Below are positions 46,633 through 56,156 of a stretch of DNA of 64,000 nt, piece by piece. The notes below the pieces were generated by a model, which saw nothing but the letters and a program-made list of their open reading frames with translations, ran no database searches and was not told the origin of the DNA. The stretch comes from Clostridia bacterium (lineage in GTDB: Bacteria > Bacillota > Clostridia > Peptostreptococcales > Anaerovoracaceae), in the NCBI GenBank assembly GCA_902363595.1, contig CABJAP010000013.1:1-64000 (forward strand), in the 5' to 3' direction. Positions within the stretch are counted from its first letter, which is position 1. Each line of letters opens with the position of its first letter. The position numbers and the translations under genes are program-made.

Positions 46633-47826
46633 ATGAAGAAAAAACTTGCCGAATTAAATTTGAAATTAAACTCACTGGTGATCTTTCGCGATCTGCTCAC
46701 AGATCCGGTGATCGCCAATTTTCAAATAATGGCCGATGCCATTGAAGAGAAGGAGTCGAGAAAGCAGGTCGAAGCTTACTGCCAGTTCACTTCTTGTCTT
46801 TATCAGGCAAACGCCAATCTGAGCGTCTACATCAATAATGTGCTGCTGAATGACGATAATTTTTATGTCAAAGAAAAGGCCTGCGGAAGCCTGGTCTCTC
46901 AGGCTGTGGAGGCCTGCTTGTTTTCTGAACTGGATATCCTGCAGGAGCTGTCCCAAATCACTTCTCAGTCCATCCGGGATCTGATCAATTACAAAGGCTT
47001 CCTCCCTGACTGGGAAACAACGATCTTTGATTTTCGCTACGATTATCAAGAGCGCATCCACAAGCTTCCATATACGGGCTACGGCATCTATTCCAAGTAT
47101 TCGGTCTTTCGCCTGAAAAGCGACAGAATCGTTCCGGTAAAGCATCCCGATGGGCAGAAGCTGGAAGAATTATTCGGGTATGAACGGGAACAGGCTTTGA
47201 TTATTAAAAACACCCAGGCGCTTCTGTCCGGGGAAGGTGCCAGCAATATGCTCCTGTACGGCGATGCTGGCACCGGAAAAAGTTCAACCATCAAAGCAGT
47301 CTGCAATCATTACGCCGACCAAGGGCTGCGCCTCTTGGAAGTAAAGAAAAATGAAATTTACCGGATCCCTTACGTGATCGAAGAGCTTTCCAATAATCCG
47401 CTGAAATTCGTAGTATTCATCGATGATCTGAGCTTTACCAGCAATGACGACAATTTTTCTGCCTTGAAAGCGATCCTGGAAGGCAGCGTCTCAGCCTGCG
47501 GAAAAAACATTGCCATTTACGCTACCAGCAACCGCCGCCACCTGGTCAAAGAAACCATGGGCGACCGGGCCGGCGATGAGCTTCATATCAACGATACGCT
47601 TCAGGAGACCATGAGTCTGGCGGCCCGCTTCGGCCTCACCATCACTTACCAGCGGCCGGATAAAGAAGAATACCTGAACATCGTGGAAAACCTGGCCAAA
47701 GATTATGGGGTCGATATGCCTAAAGACGAGCTTTTCCGCAAAGCTGAGGCTCACGCTCTCCGCTGCAACGGCAGAAGTCCGCGGGTAGCCAAGCAGTTCA
47801 TTGAACTTGTGAAGATTGGAATTTAA
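46633..47826 (+). CDS. DUF815-family AAA ATPase
   Basis: A 397-residue ATPase with Walker A LLYGDAGTGKSS, Walker B VVFIDDLSF and a sensor ATSNRRHL. The N-terminal 200 residues are helical and of unknown function. DUF815 proteins occur in many bacteria without a defined role. The start at 46633 has AGGAA; the frame from 46462 overlaps ilvA's leader and is rejected. Confidence 0.85.
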   Translation: MKKKLAELNLKLNSLVIFRDLLTDPVIANFQIMADAIEEKESRKQVEAYCQFTSCLYQANANLSVYINNVLLNDDNFYVKEKACGSLVSQAVEACLFSELDILQELSQITSQSIRDLINYKGFLPDWETTIFDFRYDYQERIHKLPYTGYGIYSKYSVFRLKSDRIVPVKHPDGQKLEELFGYEREQALIIKNTQALLSGEGASNMLLYGDAGTGKSSTIKAVCNHYADQGLRLLEVKKNEIYRIPYVIEELSNNPLKFVVFIDDLSFTSNDDNFSALKAILEGSVSACGKNIAIYATSNRRHLVKETMGDRAGDELHINDTLQETMSLAARFGLTITYQRPDKEEYLNIVENLAKDYGVDMPKDELFRKAEAHALRCNGRSPRVAKQFIELVKIGI

Positions 47827-47845
47827 TATACTGGCCTGTGATATA

Positions 47846-47886
47846 GGGGCTGTCACGTCAACGAAAGATGTTGCTGCGGCAGCCCC
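47846..47886 (+). terminator. GGGGCTG-type hairpin after the DUF815 gene
   Basis: GGGGCTG (47846-47852) pairs with CAGCCCC (47880-47886). No T-run follows, so its termination strength is doubtful. Member of the recurring family. Confidence 0.5.
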
Positions 47887-47921
47887 TCACAATTCCCCCA
47901 GAACACAAATTTTCGTTAATC

Positions 47922-48149
47922 CTATTCGAAACTGGCCTTTTGGCAGTCAATGTCCATATAAAATGTCGTAATGCCGGGCATTCTCCCACATCAGGTCAAC
48001 TGTTATGTGTCGCTAACCACATATAAATCTCTCATACGCATCAACACACCGCAAATCAATGTCTCCACTCAGCCTCACTTGCTGCGAAACTAGCAAAATC
48101 TCCTGTTTTTATATGGACTTTACATCCACAATAGGCCATTTCGAATAGA
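47922..48149. repeat. dispersed element with inverted ends
   Basis: Left end TATTCGAAACTGGCC..ATGTCCATATAAAA and right end, read inversely, TATTCGAAATGGCC..AGTCCATATAAAA bound a 228-bp gene-free unit. A shorter relative with the same end motifs lies at 57088-57163. No open frame is inside. Probably a small non-autonomous mobile or palindromic repeat. Confidence 0.6.
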
Positions 48150-48352
48150 AACCAGCAAAAAAAGTTTTTTACCTGTTTGGCCGGCCTGCGCGAAGCCTAA
48201 TGCAGCCACCCTTTTTTGGGAGTAAAAATTTCCGGCTTTTCAGAAGTTTACCGCAATCCGGATAATAACACCTTTCTTTCTCACAGTTTCCACCAGAATA
48301 TCACATTGTTCCGTTAAAATAGTCTTATCATCAACGAAACAAGGAGGTCACG

Positions 48353-50074
48353 ATGGGGAAATTAAAGATAGCCATTGCAGTTTTTTCTGCCATTCTCCTG
48401 CTGACGGCAATGACGGCCTGCACCAGCAAAGATGATGAAGTCTATGGAAAAATAACGAAGATTAATGATACAAAAATAACCGTAGAAACGGGAGCATATG
48501 AAGAGCCTCCCAAATTGGAAAAGAACAGCTCCACCCAATCTGAAACCGGCTCCCAGACCGATAGCACATCCAAGGCTGACAATAAAGCGGAGGACAGCAA
48601 TGAGCCCCCACAAATATCCGATGGCGGACAGCCATCAGACAGCAGCGGTCAAGACCGTTCAAACGGAAGATTTCCTGAGGGTATAAACGGCTTCACTGCT
48701 GATGGTGGGTCAGCCACTTATATTCTTTCAGATAATATCGATATCACCGGTTTGGAAGAAGGAATCCTTGTCAAATTGACACTTGATGACGATACGGTAA
48801 CAGCAATCGAAATCATCCACCAGCCAGGCAATGCTCCGGGCGGCAGCGCCGGTTCAGAGACTGGCGCTACAAAAACCAGCGCTACTTTCACAGTAAGCGG
48901 CGGAAAGCAGACATCCGCCAACAAGGATTATGAATCAGAAGAAGCAAATGTCAGTGCTGTCCTGGTAGAGAATAAAGGCAGCCTTGCGATCAGCGGCGGT
49001 TCTCTCATAAAGTCGGGAGACACCACCGATGATACCGAAAGTAATTTTTACGGACTGAACGCAATTCTATCTGCATCAGGAGGCAGTAAAATAACGTTGG
49101 ACGGGACGACGCTCACATCCAGTTCCGACGGATCAAACGCCATCTTTGCCACCGGAAAAGGTTCCAAAATCGTTGCAAAAAACTTCTCCATATACACGAC
49201 AGGAGACTCGGCTCGTGGTTTGGATGCCACTTATAAAGGTACAATTATCGCAACAGGAGGCGATATCTCCACCAAAGGTTCGCACTGCGCGCCCATTGCC
49301 ACCGACCGGGGCGAAGGTACTATTCAGGTCAGCGATACGTCTGTCAGCGCTGAAGGAGACGGAAGCCCCTGTATTTATTCAACGGGAACCATCACAGCCG
49401 CAAATGTTACCGGATATGCAACTGGCAGCCAAATCGCTGTGGTAGAAGGAAAGAATAGTATTTCTTTGGATCACTGCGTTTTGCAGGGTGCAGGTAAAAA
49501 CGGCATTATGCTCTATCAGAGCACTTCCGGTGATGCGGCAGAAGGAGAAGCAAGTTTTAATGCCGCTGACTCAACGCTGACGACCACCTCTAAAGGCCCA
49601 ATGTTTTATGTGACCAATACGGAGGCTTCGGCAACGCTTAAAAATACAAAGCTCTATTATAGCAGCGGCATTCTTATAAATGCAGCCGGAAACAAAACCA
49701 ACAACTGGGGAAAGGCGGGAGAAAACGGAGGGAACTTTACCCTGACCGGAATCTCTCAGAATTTGGAAGGAAATGTGAAATGTGATCAAATCAGTACGGT
49801 CACTCTTAATTTAACTGAGAAATCAGCCTTTAAGGGAAGTATTAACGCTGGAAATTCCGCCAAGTCTGCGACCATTCACTTAGACAAGTCCAGTACCTGG
49901 ACCATGACGGGCGACAGCTATGTATCAGCAATCACAAATAAGGATACCGCCTGCTCCAACATTAAATCCAATGGCTTTACGCTCTATTACGATAAGTCCA
50001 ACGCAGCCAACAAGTGGCTGGATGGAAAAACGCTCTCTCTTTCAGGCGGCGGGAAGCTTACGCCGGCTGGCTGA
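48353..50074 (+). CDS. beta-helix surface lipoprotein
   Basis: A 573-residue lipoprotein. The signal peptide ends in LLTAMTAC (lipid Cys about 23), a Ser/Thr/Asp-rich linker spans about 60-105, and the rest is a repetitive beta-helix-like region rich in Gly, Ser and Thr (repeats such as SGGSKITLDGTTLTSSSDGSNAIFA). Similar proteins are common in Clostridia, but the ligand is unknown. AAGGAGG precedes the ATG. It stands alone and ends at a shared terminator. Confidence 0.75.
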   Translation: MGKLKIAIAVFSAILLLTAMTACTSKDDEVYGKITKINDTKITVETGAYEEPPKLEKNSSTQSETGSQTDSTSKADNKAEDSNEPPQISDGGQPSDSSGQDRSNGRFPEGINGFTADGGSATYILSDNIDITGLEEGILVKLTLDDDTVTAIEIIHQPGNAPGGSAGSETGATKTSATFTVSGGKQTSANKDYESEEANVSAVLVENKGSLAISGGSLIKSGDTTDDTESNFYGLNAILSASGGSKITLDGTTLTSSSDGSNAIFATGKGSKIVAKNFSIYTTGDSARGLDATYKGTIIATGGDISTKGSHCAPIATDRGEGTIQVSDTSVSAEGDGSPCIYSTGTITAANVTGYATGSQIAVVEGKNSISLDHCVLQGAGKNGIMLYQSTSGDAAEGEASFNAADSTLTTTSKGPMFYVTNTEASATLKNTKLYYSSGILINAAGNKTNNWGKAGENGGNFTLTGISQNLEGNVKCDQISTVTLNLTEKSAFKGSINAGNSAKSATIHLDKSSTWTMTGDSYVSAITNKDTACSNIKSNGFTLYYDKSNAANKWLDGKTLSLSGGGKLTPAG

Positions 50075-50085
50075 TCTATCCAAAA

Positions 50086-50116
50086 GGGGACTGTCACAAG
50101 ACAGCCCCCCTTTTTT
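50086..50116. terminator. terminator between lipoprotein and permease genes
   Basis: GGGGaCTGTC / GACAGCCCC (50086-50095 with 50100-50108) followed by six T on the plus strand. Member of the recurring family. Confidence 0.85.
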
Positions 50117-50119
50117 CAT

Positions 50120-51607
50120 TTAACCCAAAAACGGTATCACATAAATCAAAATCGCAATCACCACCACGATGGCCACGACGGTGCGCCAAATCTTGAACTC
50201 CTTATCCATCTTAGCTTTTTCCTCTGCCGGCGGCTCTTGATGGGCCACGATCTGGGCCTTTAAGTCCTCATCGCCCGATTTTCCGTACTTAGCCTGACAG
50301 ATGAAGAAGATCACCAGACCCACCGCGCACCAGATGACGCCCGTCCAGAAAGCCTCCCGATCCAGCTGTGTCATCATGATGATATAAATGATAGCGCTGA
50401 CCGGAACGCCCACCTGCCAGAGTGGAGCCTTATAGGGCCGCTCCAGATCGGGCTGGCGTTTTCTCAGCATCCCGCAGGCAATGATCCCGATCACATAGTA
50501 GAACAAATCGGCGAACAGGCTCAAGGACGCGATATAAATCATAGAATTGGTCGCAATCAGCAGCACCGTCAAAACGCCCAGGACCAGAATCGCCACGTAA
50601 GGCGTCTTATATTTGGGATGAACTTTGGCAAAGAACTTGGGCATCGCACCGTCACGGGCCATGGTGAACAGGTATCTGGGCGGTACGGAAATGCTGGAGT
50701 TGAGCGTTGAAAAATCGCCGCCAAAGGCAATGCCCGCAGCCAGCATAATCAGCGGAAATCCCAGAATTCCGGCAATGGTCATAGCTTCCGCATAAGGAGC
50801 CGAAGCATCGGCGATAGCCGGAAGCTGATCCGTAGGAACAATTCCCACCAGGAACCATTGGAAGAAAGCGTTTACGGCAAAGACGATAAACGGTGCCAAA
50901 AACAGCGCTCTTGGGATATTGATGTGGGGATATTTGATTTCTTCTCCCATAGCACAGCAGGTTTCAAACCCGGCAAAGCACCACCAAATTAAGGCTACCG
51001 ATCCAATAAAACCGCCTGCGGAAAAATCCACATATTCCGGCAGCTGAACAAAATTGGACAGACCCACGTTGGGGATCATGATCAGGAACCAGATAATCGC
51101 CACGCCCCAGAAGAAAAACATAAATCCGTTTTGAAGCCTGCCTGTGATTTCCACGCCGCCCACACTGCAGACCATGAATACCACAACTGCAATGCAGGCA
51201 ATGATGATATCGCTGGTGCCGCCGCCGGGTATCTCCAGGCCCAGTGCTCCCAAGAAGGTTTTGAAGTAAAAGCTGAAGGCAAGGGCTTCGCCGCTGGTAA
51301 CCGCCACCAGAGAAATAATAAAGTTCCAACCTGCCAGCATACCAAAAGGCTTTCCAATCCCCAGGGACGCATATTTGTATGTACCTCCCGCATAAGGCAG
51401 TGCAGCACCCATTTCCGCATACAGCAGCGCCGGATAGATGCTGATGAGCATTGCCACAAAAGTAGCGATAATCACCGCGGATCCCAGCATACCTACCACG
51501 TTGGCGCCGGTGGTAAACAGCCCCACGCCTACGACTGTACCTACGGTAATGGTAACAGCCTCTTTCATGCCAAAGGTTCGTTTGAGCATACGACTTTCAT
51601 TTTCCAT
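50120..51607 (-). CDS. APC-family amino acid permease
   Basis: A 495-residue transporter with about 12-13 membrane segments of the amino acid-polyamine-organocation family. The N-terminal AVTITVGTVVGVGLFTTGAN carries the family's G-x-G-x-G unwound helix. ALIWWCFAGFETCCAMGEE is the conserved sixth segment. It lies 18 bases behind the hisD homologue and is likely cotranscribed with it, so histidinol, histidine or a related amine may be the substrate. GAGGAG precedes the ATG. Confidence 0.88.
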   Translation of the reverse strand: MENESRMLKRTFGMKEAVTITVGTVVGVGLFTTGANVVGMLGSAVIIATFVAMLISIYPALLYAEMGAALPYAGGTYKYASLGIGKPFGMLAGWNFIISLVAVTSGEALAFSFYFKTFLGALGLEIPGGGTSDIIIACIAVVVFMVCSVGGVEITGRLQNGFMFFFWGVAIIWFLIMIPNVGLSNFVQLPEYVDFSAGGFIGSVALIWWCFAGFETCCAMGEEIKYPHINIPRALFLAPFIVFAVNAFFQWFLVGIVPTDQLPAIADASAPYAEAMTIAGILGFPLIMLAAGIAFGGDFSTLNSSISVPPRYLFTMARDGAMPKFFAKVHPKYKTPYVAILVLGVLTVLLIATNSMIYIASLSLFADLFYYVIGIIACGMLRKRQPDLERPYKAPLWQVGVPVSAIIYIIMMTQLDREAFWTGVIWCAVGLVIFFICQAKYGKSGDEDLKAQIVAHQEPPAEEKAKMDKEFKIWRTVVAIVVVIAILIYVIPFLG

Positions 51608-51625
51608 GTTTTCGTTCTCCTCTCT

Positions 51626-52912
51626 TTATTTTTCCTTCTCCATCCGGATTTCCGCAGCCCTGGCATGGCCGGTCAGCCCTTCGCCTCTCGCCAGGTTGGA
51701 AACCAGGGGAGCAATATCCAGCATCGCTTGTTTGGACATACTCTGATACGTGCACGTCTTCAGGAACGTGCCCACCCAAACGCCTCCTGTGTATCTGGCC
51801 GCTCCCAGGGTTGGCAGCGTATGGTTGGTGCCGGATGCATAGTCGCCGAACACTTCAGCCGTATTGCCGCCGATAAACAGGGACCCGTAATTGCGCAGCG
51901 CGGCCACGACCCCATCGATCTTTTCTTCTGCCACATTGACTTCCAAGTGCTCCGGCGCATAATCATTGGCGTAATTTACCGCTTCGGACAAATCATCGGC
52001 AATGAGAATTTCACCGTAATCATTCCATGAGCTTCTTGCGATTTCCTCCGTATCCAGCGCAGGCAGCTGACGGTTCACTGCCTGGAGAATGGCCTTTCCC
52101 AGATTCTCATCTGTGGTCACCACCAGTCCCTTGGCCGCCTTATCGTGCTCCGACTGGGCCAGCAGATCGGCTGCGATCACTTCCGGGTCCGCCGTCTGAT
52201 CGGCGATGACTAGAACCTCGCTGGGGCCCGCCACAAAATCGATGCCCACTTTTCCGTAGCACTGCCGTTTGGCTTCTGTCACAAAATGATTGCCAGGCCC
52301 TACGATCATATTGACCGGCTTGATCTGATCCGTTCCATAGGAAAAAGCGGCAATGGCCTGCGCGCCGCCCAGCGCGTAAATTTCATTGATGCCGGCCACA
52401 TCCATGGCAACCAGCGTCTTGGGATGAATCGTCGTTGTCCCTTTGATCACCGGGGAACAGGCGGTAATTCGTTCAACGCCCGCTACTCTGGCCGGAATCC
52501 CCAGCATCAGCGCTGTGGAGTAAAGGGGATAGCCGCCTCCAGGAACATAGCAGCAGCAGGACTGGACCGGAATTACCCGATGCCCCAGCTTGATCCCCGG
52601 CGAAGGGGAAAAATCTTTCAAACTTCCTACTGTTTCCTTCTGCGCGTTGGCAAAGGCCTCGATATTGGCAGCCGCCTTTTTGATATCCGACAGTTCTTCA
52701 TCCGATACCTGCTGGTAAGCTTCCTCGATTTCCTGTTTGGAGATTCGCAGGGCCTGCCTATCGCACTGGTCAAACTGTTTATTATATTCCTGCAGAGCCG
52801 CGTCTCCATCTTTTATCACACGATCGATGATATCCCCCACTGCCTGTCTGAGGGCCGTACGATCGGCTTCTGTTCTTTTTTTGGAGCTCTTTAATTCTTT
52901 CACGCTTTTCAT
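51626..52912 (-). CDS. hisD: histidinol dehydrogenase homologue
   Basis: A 428-residue HisD-family enzyme. Zinc and catalytic residues are all in place: Gln253 and His256 in AQSEHD, Glu321-His322 in APEHLE, Asp357 in GDYASGTNH and a final His near 417. HisD normally oxidises histidinol to histidine, but no other his gene is near; instead an amino-acid permease follows. Relatives act on other alcohols, for example sulfopropanediol. GAGGAG touches the ATG at 52912, so the in-frame GTG at 52903, nine bases on, may be the real start. Confidence 0.85.
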   Translation of the reverse strand: MKSVKELKSSKKRTEADRTALRQAVGDIIDRVIKDGDAALQEYNKQFDQCDRQALRISKQEIEEAYQQVSDEELSDIKKAAANIEAFANAQKETVGSLKDFSPSPGIKLGHRVIPVQSCCCYVPGGGYPLYSTALMLGIPARVAGVERITACSPVIKGTTTIHPKTLVAMDVAGINEIYALGGAQAIAAFSYGTDQIKPVNMIVGPGNHFVTEAKRQCYGKVGIDFVAGPSEVLVIADQTADPEVIAADLLAQSEHDKAAKGLVVTTDENLGKAILQAVNRQLPALDTEEIARSSWNDYGEILIADDLSEAVNYANDYAPEHLEVNVAEEKIDGVVAALRNYGSLFIGGNTAEVFGDYASGTNHTLPTLGAARYTGGVWVGTFLKTCTYQSMSKQAMLDIAPLVSNLARGEGLTGHARAAEIRMEKEK

Positions 52913-52935
52913 CTCCTCTCATTTACTACTTTACT

Positions 52936-52966
52936 ATAATACAGCATCGAGCCAGCTAATTGTCAA
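52936..52966 (-). promoter_or_regulatory. hisD promoter with 19-bp spacer
   Basis: Minus-strand TTGACA, 19-bp spacer, TATTAT. A 19-bp spacer is the hallmark of promoters activated by MerR-family proteins, and a MerR gene is transcribed divergently 90 bp away. Confidence 0.6.
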
Positions 52967-52995
52967 GGGCGTTATTTGGAGAATTCCGGCCAAAC

Positions 52996-53025
52996 CTTGA
53001 GTGCACTCCAGATTTGTGATACCAT
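52996..53025 (+). promoter_or_regulatory. promoter and palindrome of the MerR-type gene
   Basis: TTGAGT, 17-bp spacer, TACCAT. A 16-bp near-palindrome CTTGAGTGCACTCCAG (52996-53011) covers the -35 box, fitting autoregulation. Confidence 0.55.
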
Positions 53026-53055
53026 ATAGGCAGAAAAACCTTGGAGGTGAGCGGT

Positions 53056-54279
53056 TTGAGAATAGGTCAGGTTTCTAAAAAATATCAAATATCCGTAGAC
53101 AATCTATATTACTACATCAATTACGGCCTTCTTGTGCCCCCCAGGCCCGGCGGCCAGTATGTATTCGACAGCCAGACCCTGAAGGATCTGGAGCTTGTTC
53201 TGGAATTGAAAGAAATGAATTTTTCTTTGAAAGAGATCCACCGGATCCTGTCTCTTTATCGAATTTCCGGCCTTGCGGTCAACCAGGATGTGGAGGATCT
53301 GCGCAGAATCTATACCGACAAACTCCACGATCTGCGCAGCGAGAAGCTGCGGACCGAAAAAAACATTGAAAACCTGGAAAGAAAAATCGCGGATTTGAGC
53401 GCTCTGCTTCCTGACAATCGCCCCGACATCGGACTTCCGGTCCGCATGCTGGATCACTTGTGCTGTCCGGCCTGCGGCGGCAGCTTTTCACTGGATAATG
53501 TACGAATGGATCTCAAATATATTTTCAGCGGCAGCCTGCGATGCTCCTGCGGCTACACCGCCTCCATTGAGGACGGCATCCTGCTGACACCCAACAAAAA
53601 TAAGGATTTATACGACACCCCTGATCTGGACCGCAAGCTGTACCGGGACCTCCCCCCTGCCCTCATCAGCTTGTTTCAGCGATCCTTTAACTGGATGGTG
53701 GAAAAGCTGGAGCATATGGATTTATCCGGCAAGGTGGTACTGGAAACCTATATCAACGCCTGGTTCTTTCTCCATAACCACCAGCAGTATCTGGACCCGC
53801 AAGGTCAATATATCGTTGTCGATAAGTATCCGGAAATGCTGCGCATGTATAAAACCCTCATGGAAAAACAAGGCTATGGGCTGGACATCCTGTTCATCGC
53901 CGACAGCAGCACCCGTCTGCCTTTAAAGCCCGGCTGCATCGATTTGAACATCGATTATTTCGCAGTCAATGAACATAATTTTTACCATAACACCTTCCTC
54001 TATGACGAGCTGATGCCTTATTTCAGCTCTGAGGCCCGGCTGCTAGGCACCTATTTTTACTTTGACCACGGAAAAAAATCCATGGAAAACCTGCTGCGGG
54101 AATACCCCACATCTTCCACGGATAATTTCAATCTGGACTATTTTCTCCGCCATATGGCAGATACGATCGTGCAGCAGGAGGACTGCGGCTTCACCACCAG
54201 CTCAGGCGCCAACATCGGGTTCAGCTTCCACCATGAGGGTGAAAAAATGTACCTTCGCTCCTATTTGGCCAGGCTTTGA
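53056..54279 (+). CDS. MerR-type regulator fused to zinc ribbon and methyltransferase-like domain
   Basis: A 407-residue fusion. Residues 1-70 are a MerR helix-turn-helix (IGQVSKKYQISVDNLYYYINYGLLVP); 75-125 a coiled coil; 138-175 a zinc-ribbon (CPACGG..CSCG); and 190-405 a SAM-methyltransferase-like fold without a clear GxGxG motif, so probably a degenerate, ligand-sensing domain. The start is TTG at 53056, behind GGAGGTG, and gives a normal MerR N-terminus. It faces hisD and its 19-bp-spacer promoter. Confidence 0.75.
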   Translation: MRIGQVSKKYQISVDNLYYYINYGLLVPPRPGGQYVFDSQTLKDLELVLELKEMNFSLKEIHRILSLYRISGLAVNQDVEDLRRIYTDKLHDLRSEKLRTEKNIENLERKIADLSALLPDNRPDIGLPVRMLDHLCCPACGGSFSLDNVRMDLKYIFSGSLRCSCGYTASIEDGILLTPNKNKDLYDTPDLDRKLYRDLPPALISLFQRSFNWMVEKLEHMDLSGKVVLETYINAWFFLHNHQQYLDPQGQYIVVDKYPEMLRMYKTLMEKQGYGLDILFIADSSTRLPLKPGCIDLNIDYFAVNEHNFYHNTFLYDELMPYFSSEARLLGTYFYFDHGKKSMENLLREYPTSSTDNFNLDYFLRHMADTIVQQEDCGFTTSSGANIGFSFHHEGEKMYLRSYLARL

Positions 54280-54291
54280 TTCAAGGGGATT

Positions 54292-54603
54292 TTACATCAG
54301 AAAAGCCATTCCCTGCTCCACCACAAACACGGTTATGCAGGCGCCCAAAGCTACCAGCAGCAGCCCCTTTTCCCGAAGCGCCATGAAAACCGCCACTGCG
54401 AAACCTGCGATGGCAGCCGCCATCTGCGTGGTGGAAAAGAGGATCGCCGGAAAGGTCATGGATGCCAGTGCCGCATAAGGCACATAGTACAAAAAGGACT
54501 TTATGAACGTGTTTTTAATTTCCCGGTCCACCAGCACCAGCGGGATCATGCGGATCAAATAGGTTACAACCGCCATCACCAGAACGTATAAATAAAAGTT
54601 CAT
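54292..54603 (-). CDS. azlD: AzlD-like branched-chain amino acid exporter subunit
   Basis: A 103-residue protein with four membrane segments, of the AzlD family (VTYLIRMIPLVLV). It forms the small subunit of an amino-acid exporter with AzlC. The ATG at 54603 overlaps the azlC stop as ATGA, showing translational coupling. A longer frame to 54669 is rejected. Confidence 0.88.
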   Translation of the reverse strand: MNFYLYVLVMAVVTYLIRMIPLVLVDREIKNTFIKSFLYYVPYAALASMTFPAILFSTTQMAAAIAGFAVAVFMALREKGLLLVALGACITVFVVEQGMAFLM

Positions 54604-55307
54604 GAATACAGCTCCTCCTCTTTGATGGGATGGATGACCGCCCCTGCCGCGGAAGCGATCATAGTACAAATGATGATGGCAAATCCCGGCGAAATCTGAT
54701 CCAGTACCGGTACCCAGCGGAGTACCGAGCTCAAAATCACGGCGATCAGAATCACAGCGGTAATGGATTTTTCCCGCTTAGCCGGCAGAATGATAATGGC
54801 CAGAAACATGCCGTAGATGGCAATGCCCAGGGCGCTGCTGACCGCTTCAGGCAGGGCAGAGCTGGCGACAGCTCCAAAAAAGGTTCCCGATGTCCAGGAT
54901 GCGATACACACTGACATGATTCCATATATGTAGTGTTTTCCAACCCGCCCGTCTTGGGTGCTGACCAAGGCAAAGGCTTCGTCCGTTATACTGAAGGCAA
55001 TGATGCACCGTTCCACTCTGGTTATGGAGGGTTCCAGTTTTTGTGATAATGACAGCGACATAAGGGCGTACCTGAGATTGATGACCAGCTGGGTCAGCGC
55101 CATTTCAAAATACGGCGCTGCGGCCGCAATCACAGTGAGTCCGGCAAACTGGCCCGCCGAAGTCAGGTTGGTAAAGGAAATCAGGGCCGCGCCGCCGGCA
55201 GTGGCTCCGGTTGCTACAGCCGCCATTCCAAACGTAAACCCCACCGCCAGATATCCTGCGCAGATTGGGATCGCATCTTTCATACCTCTTGCAATTTCGT
55301 TTCTCAT
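54600..55307 (-). CDS. azlC: AzlC-like branched-chain amino acid exporter subunit
   Basis: A 235-residue membrane protein of the AzlC/YgaZ family, the large subunit of branched-chain amino acid export. GMKDAIPICAGYLAVGFTFG and ITDEAFAL are typical. It pairs with azlD by a 4-base overlap. ATG 55307 has AGGAG; GTG 55310 is an alternative. It is divergent from the nitroreductase gene. Confidence 0.9.
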   Translation of the reverse strand: MRNEIARGMKDAIPICAGYLAVGFTFGMAAVATGATAGGAALISFTNLTSAGQFAGLTVIAAAAPYFEMALTQLVINLRYALMSLSLSQKLEPSITRVERCIIAFSITDEAFALVSTQDGRVGKHYIYGIMSVCIASWTSGTFFGAVASSALPEAVSSALGIAIYGMFLAIIILPAKREKSITAVILIAVILSSVLRWVPVLDQISPGFAIIICTMIASAAGAVIHPIKEEELYS

Positions 55308-55340
55308 CACTTACTCCTAAATTTCTACTCATACTTTGTT

Positions 55341-55369
55341 ATTTTAACATAGAATCCCTTTCTTCCCAA
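55341..55369 (-). promoter_or_regulatory. azlCD promoter
   Basis: Minus-strand TTGGGA, 17-bp spacer, TAAAAT. Confidence 0.5.
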
Positions 55370-55371
55370 GG

Positions 55372-55400
55372 TTGAATTTGGGACAAAATTGTGGTATCGT
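55372..55400 (+). promoter_or_regulatory. nitroreductase promoter
   Basis: TTGAAT, 17-bp spacer, TATCGT, 27 bp before the ATG. Confidence 0.5.
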
Positions 55401-55426
55401 TTCCTCACAGACATTGGAGGTGAACT

Positions 55427-56152
55427 ATGAATATTACGCAAGCGATTGACATTCGAAAATCCCGCAGAACCTACCTGAGCACGCCCATCGAGCCCGCAAA
55501 GACAGCGCTGCTCAAAAGTCGTATCGAGGAATACAACCAGAAATCTAATTTAACCATCCGCTTTATGGAGAACGGAAGCGCGGCTTTTTCCGGCATCCGC
55601 AAAAGTTACGGTTTATTTAAAGGCGTCCGCTCCCTCTTCATCATGAAAGGCCCTGCAAAGGATCCTTATCTTAAGGAAAAGATCGGTTACTACGGCGAGC
55701 TTTTGATCCTGGAGGCAACTGCTCTGGGGCTTGGAACCTGCTGGGTCGGCGGAACCTTTGATGCTTCCGGCATCCGCAAAGCTCCAGACGAGGATCTGAT
55801 CTGTGTGATCACAGTGGGCAATGTGCCGGAGGAAGAAACACTTCGGGAACGGATGATTTACAAAGCAATCCATCGTAAAACAAAATCCATCGGTGAGATG
55901 TCCGAGGTGGTGGGTGAACCGCCGCTCTGGCTGAAAAAAGGGATGAAGGCTGTGCAGAAGGCTCCGTCTACCCGCAATACGCAAAAGGTTTTGTTTCTCT
56001 ATAAGGCCGGGGTTCTCCGCGCTTCTGTACCGGATACGGATCGATTTGATTATGTGGATTTGGGGATCGCCAAGGCTCATTTTGAGCTGGCCGCCGGCGG
56101 CAAATTTGAACTGGGCAACAGCGCCAAATATGTTTCCATGGAGGAGGAGTGA
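55427..56152 (+). CDS. nitroreductase-family protein
   Basis: A 241-residue flavoprotein-like member of the nitroreductase superfamily, of the type with two half-repeats. The N-terminal AIDIRKSRRTYLSTP and ATALGLGTCWVGG are the FMN-site motifs. Substrate unknown. GGAGGTG precedes the ATG. It is four bases ahead of the EamA transporter and likely cotranscribed. Confidence 0.85.
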   Translation: MNITQAIDIRKSRRTYLSTPIEPAKTALLKSRIEEYNQKSNLTIRFMENGSAAFSGIRKSYGLFKGVRSLFIMKGPAKDPYLKEKIGYYGELLILEATALGLGTCWVGGTFDASGIRKAPDEDLICVITVGNVPEEETLRERMIYKAIHRKTKSIGEMSEVVGEPPLWLKKGMKAVQKAPSTRNTQKVLFLYKAGVLRASVPDTDRFDYVDLGIAKAHFELAAGGKFELGNSAKYVSMEEE

Positions 56153-56156
56153 TTGA

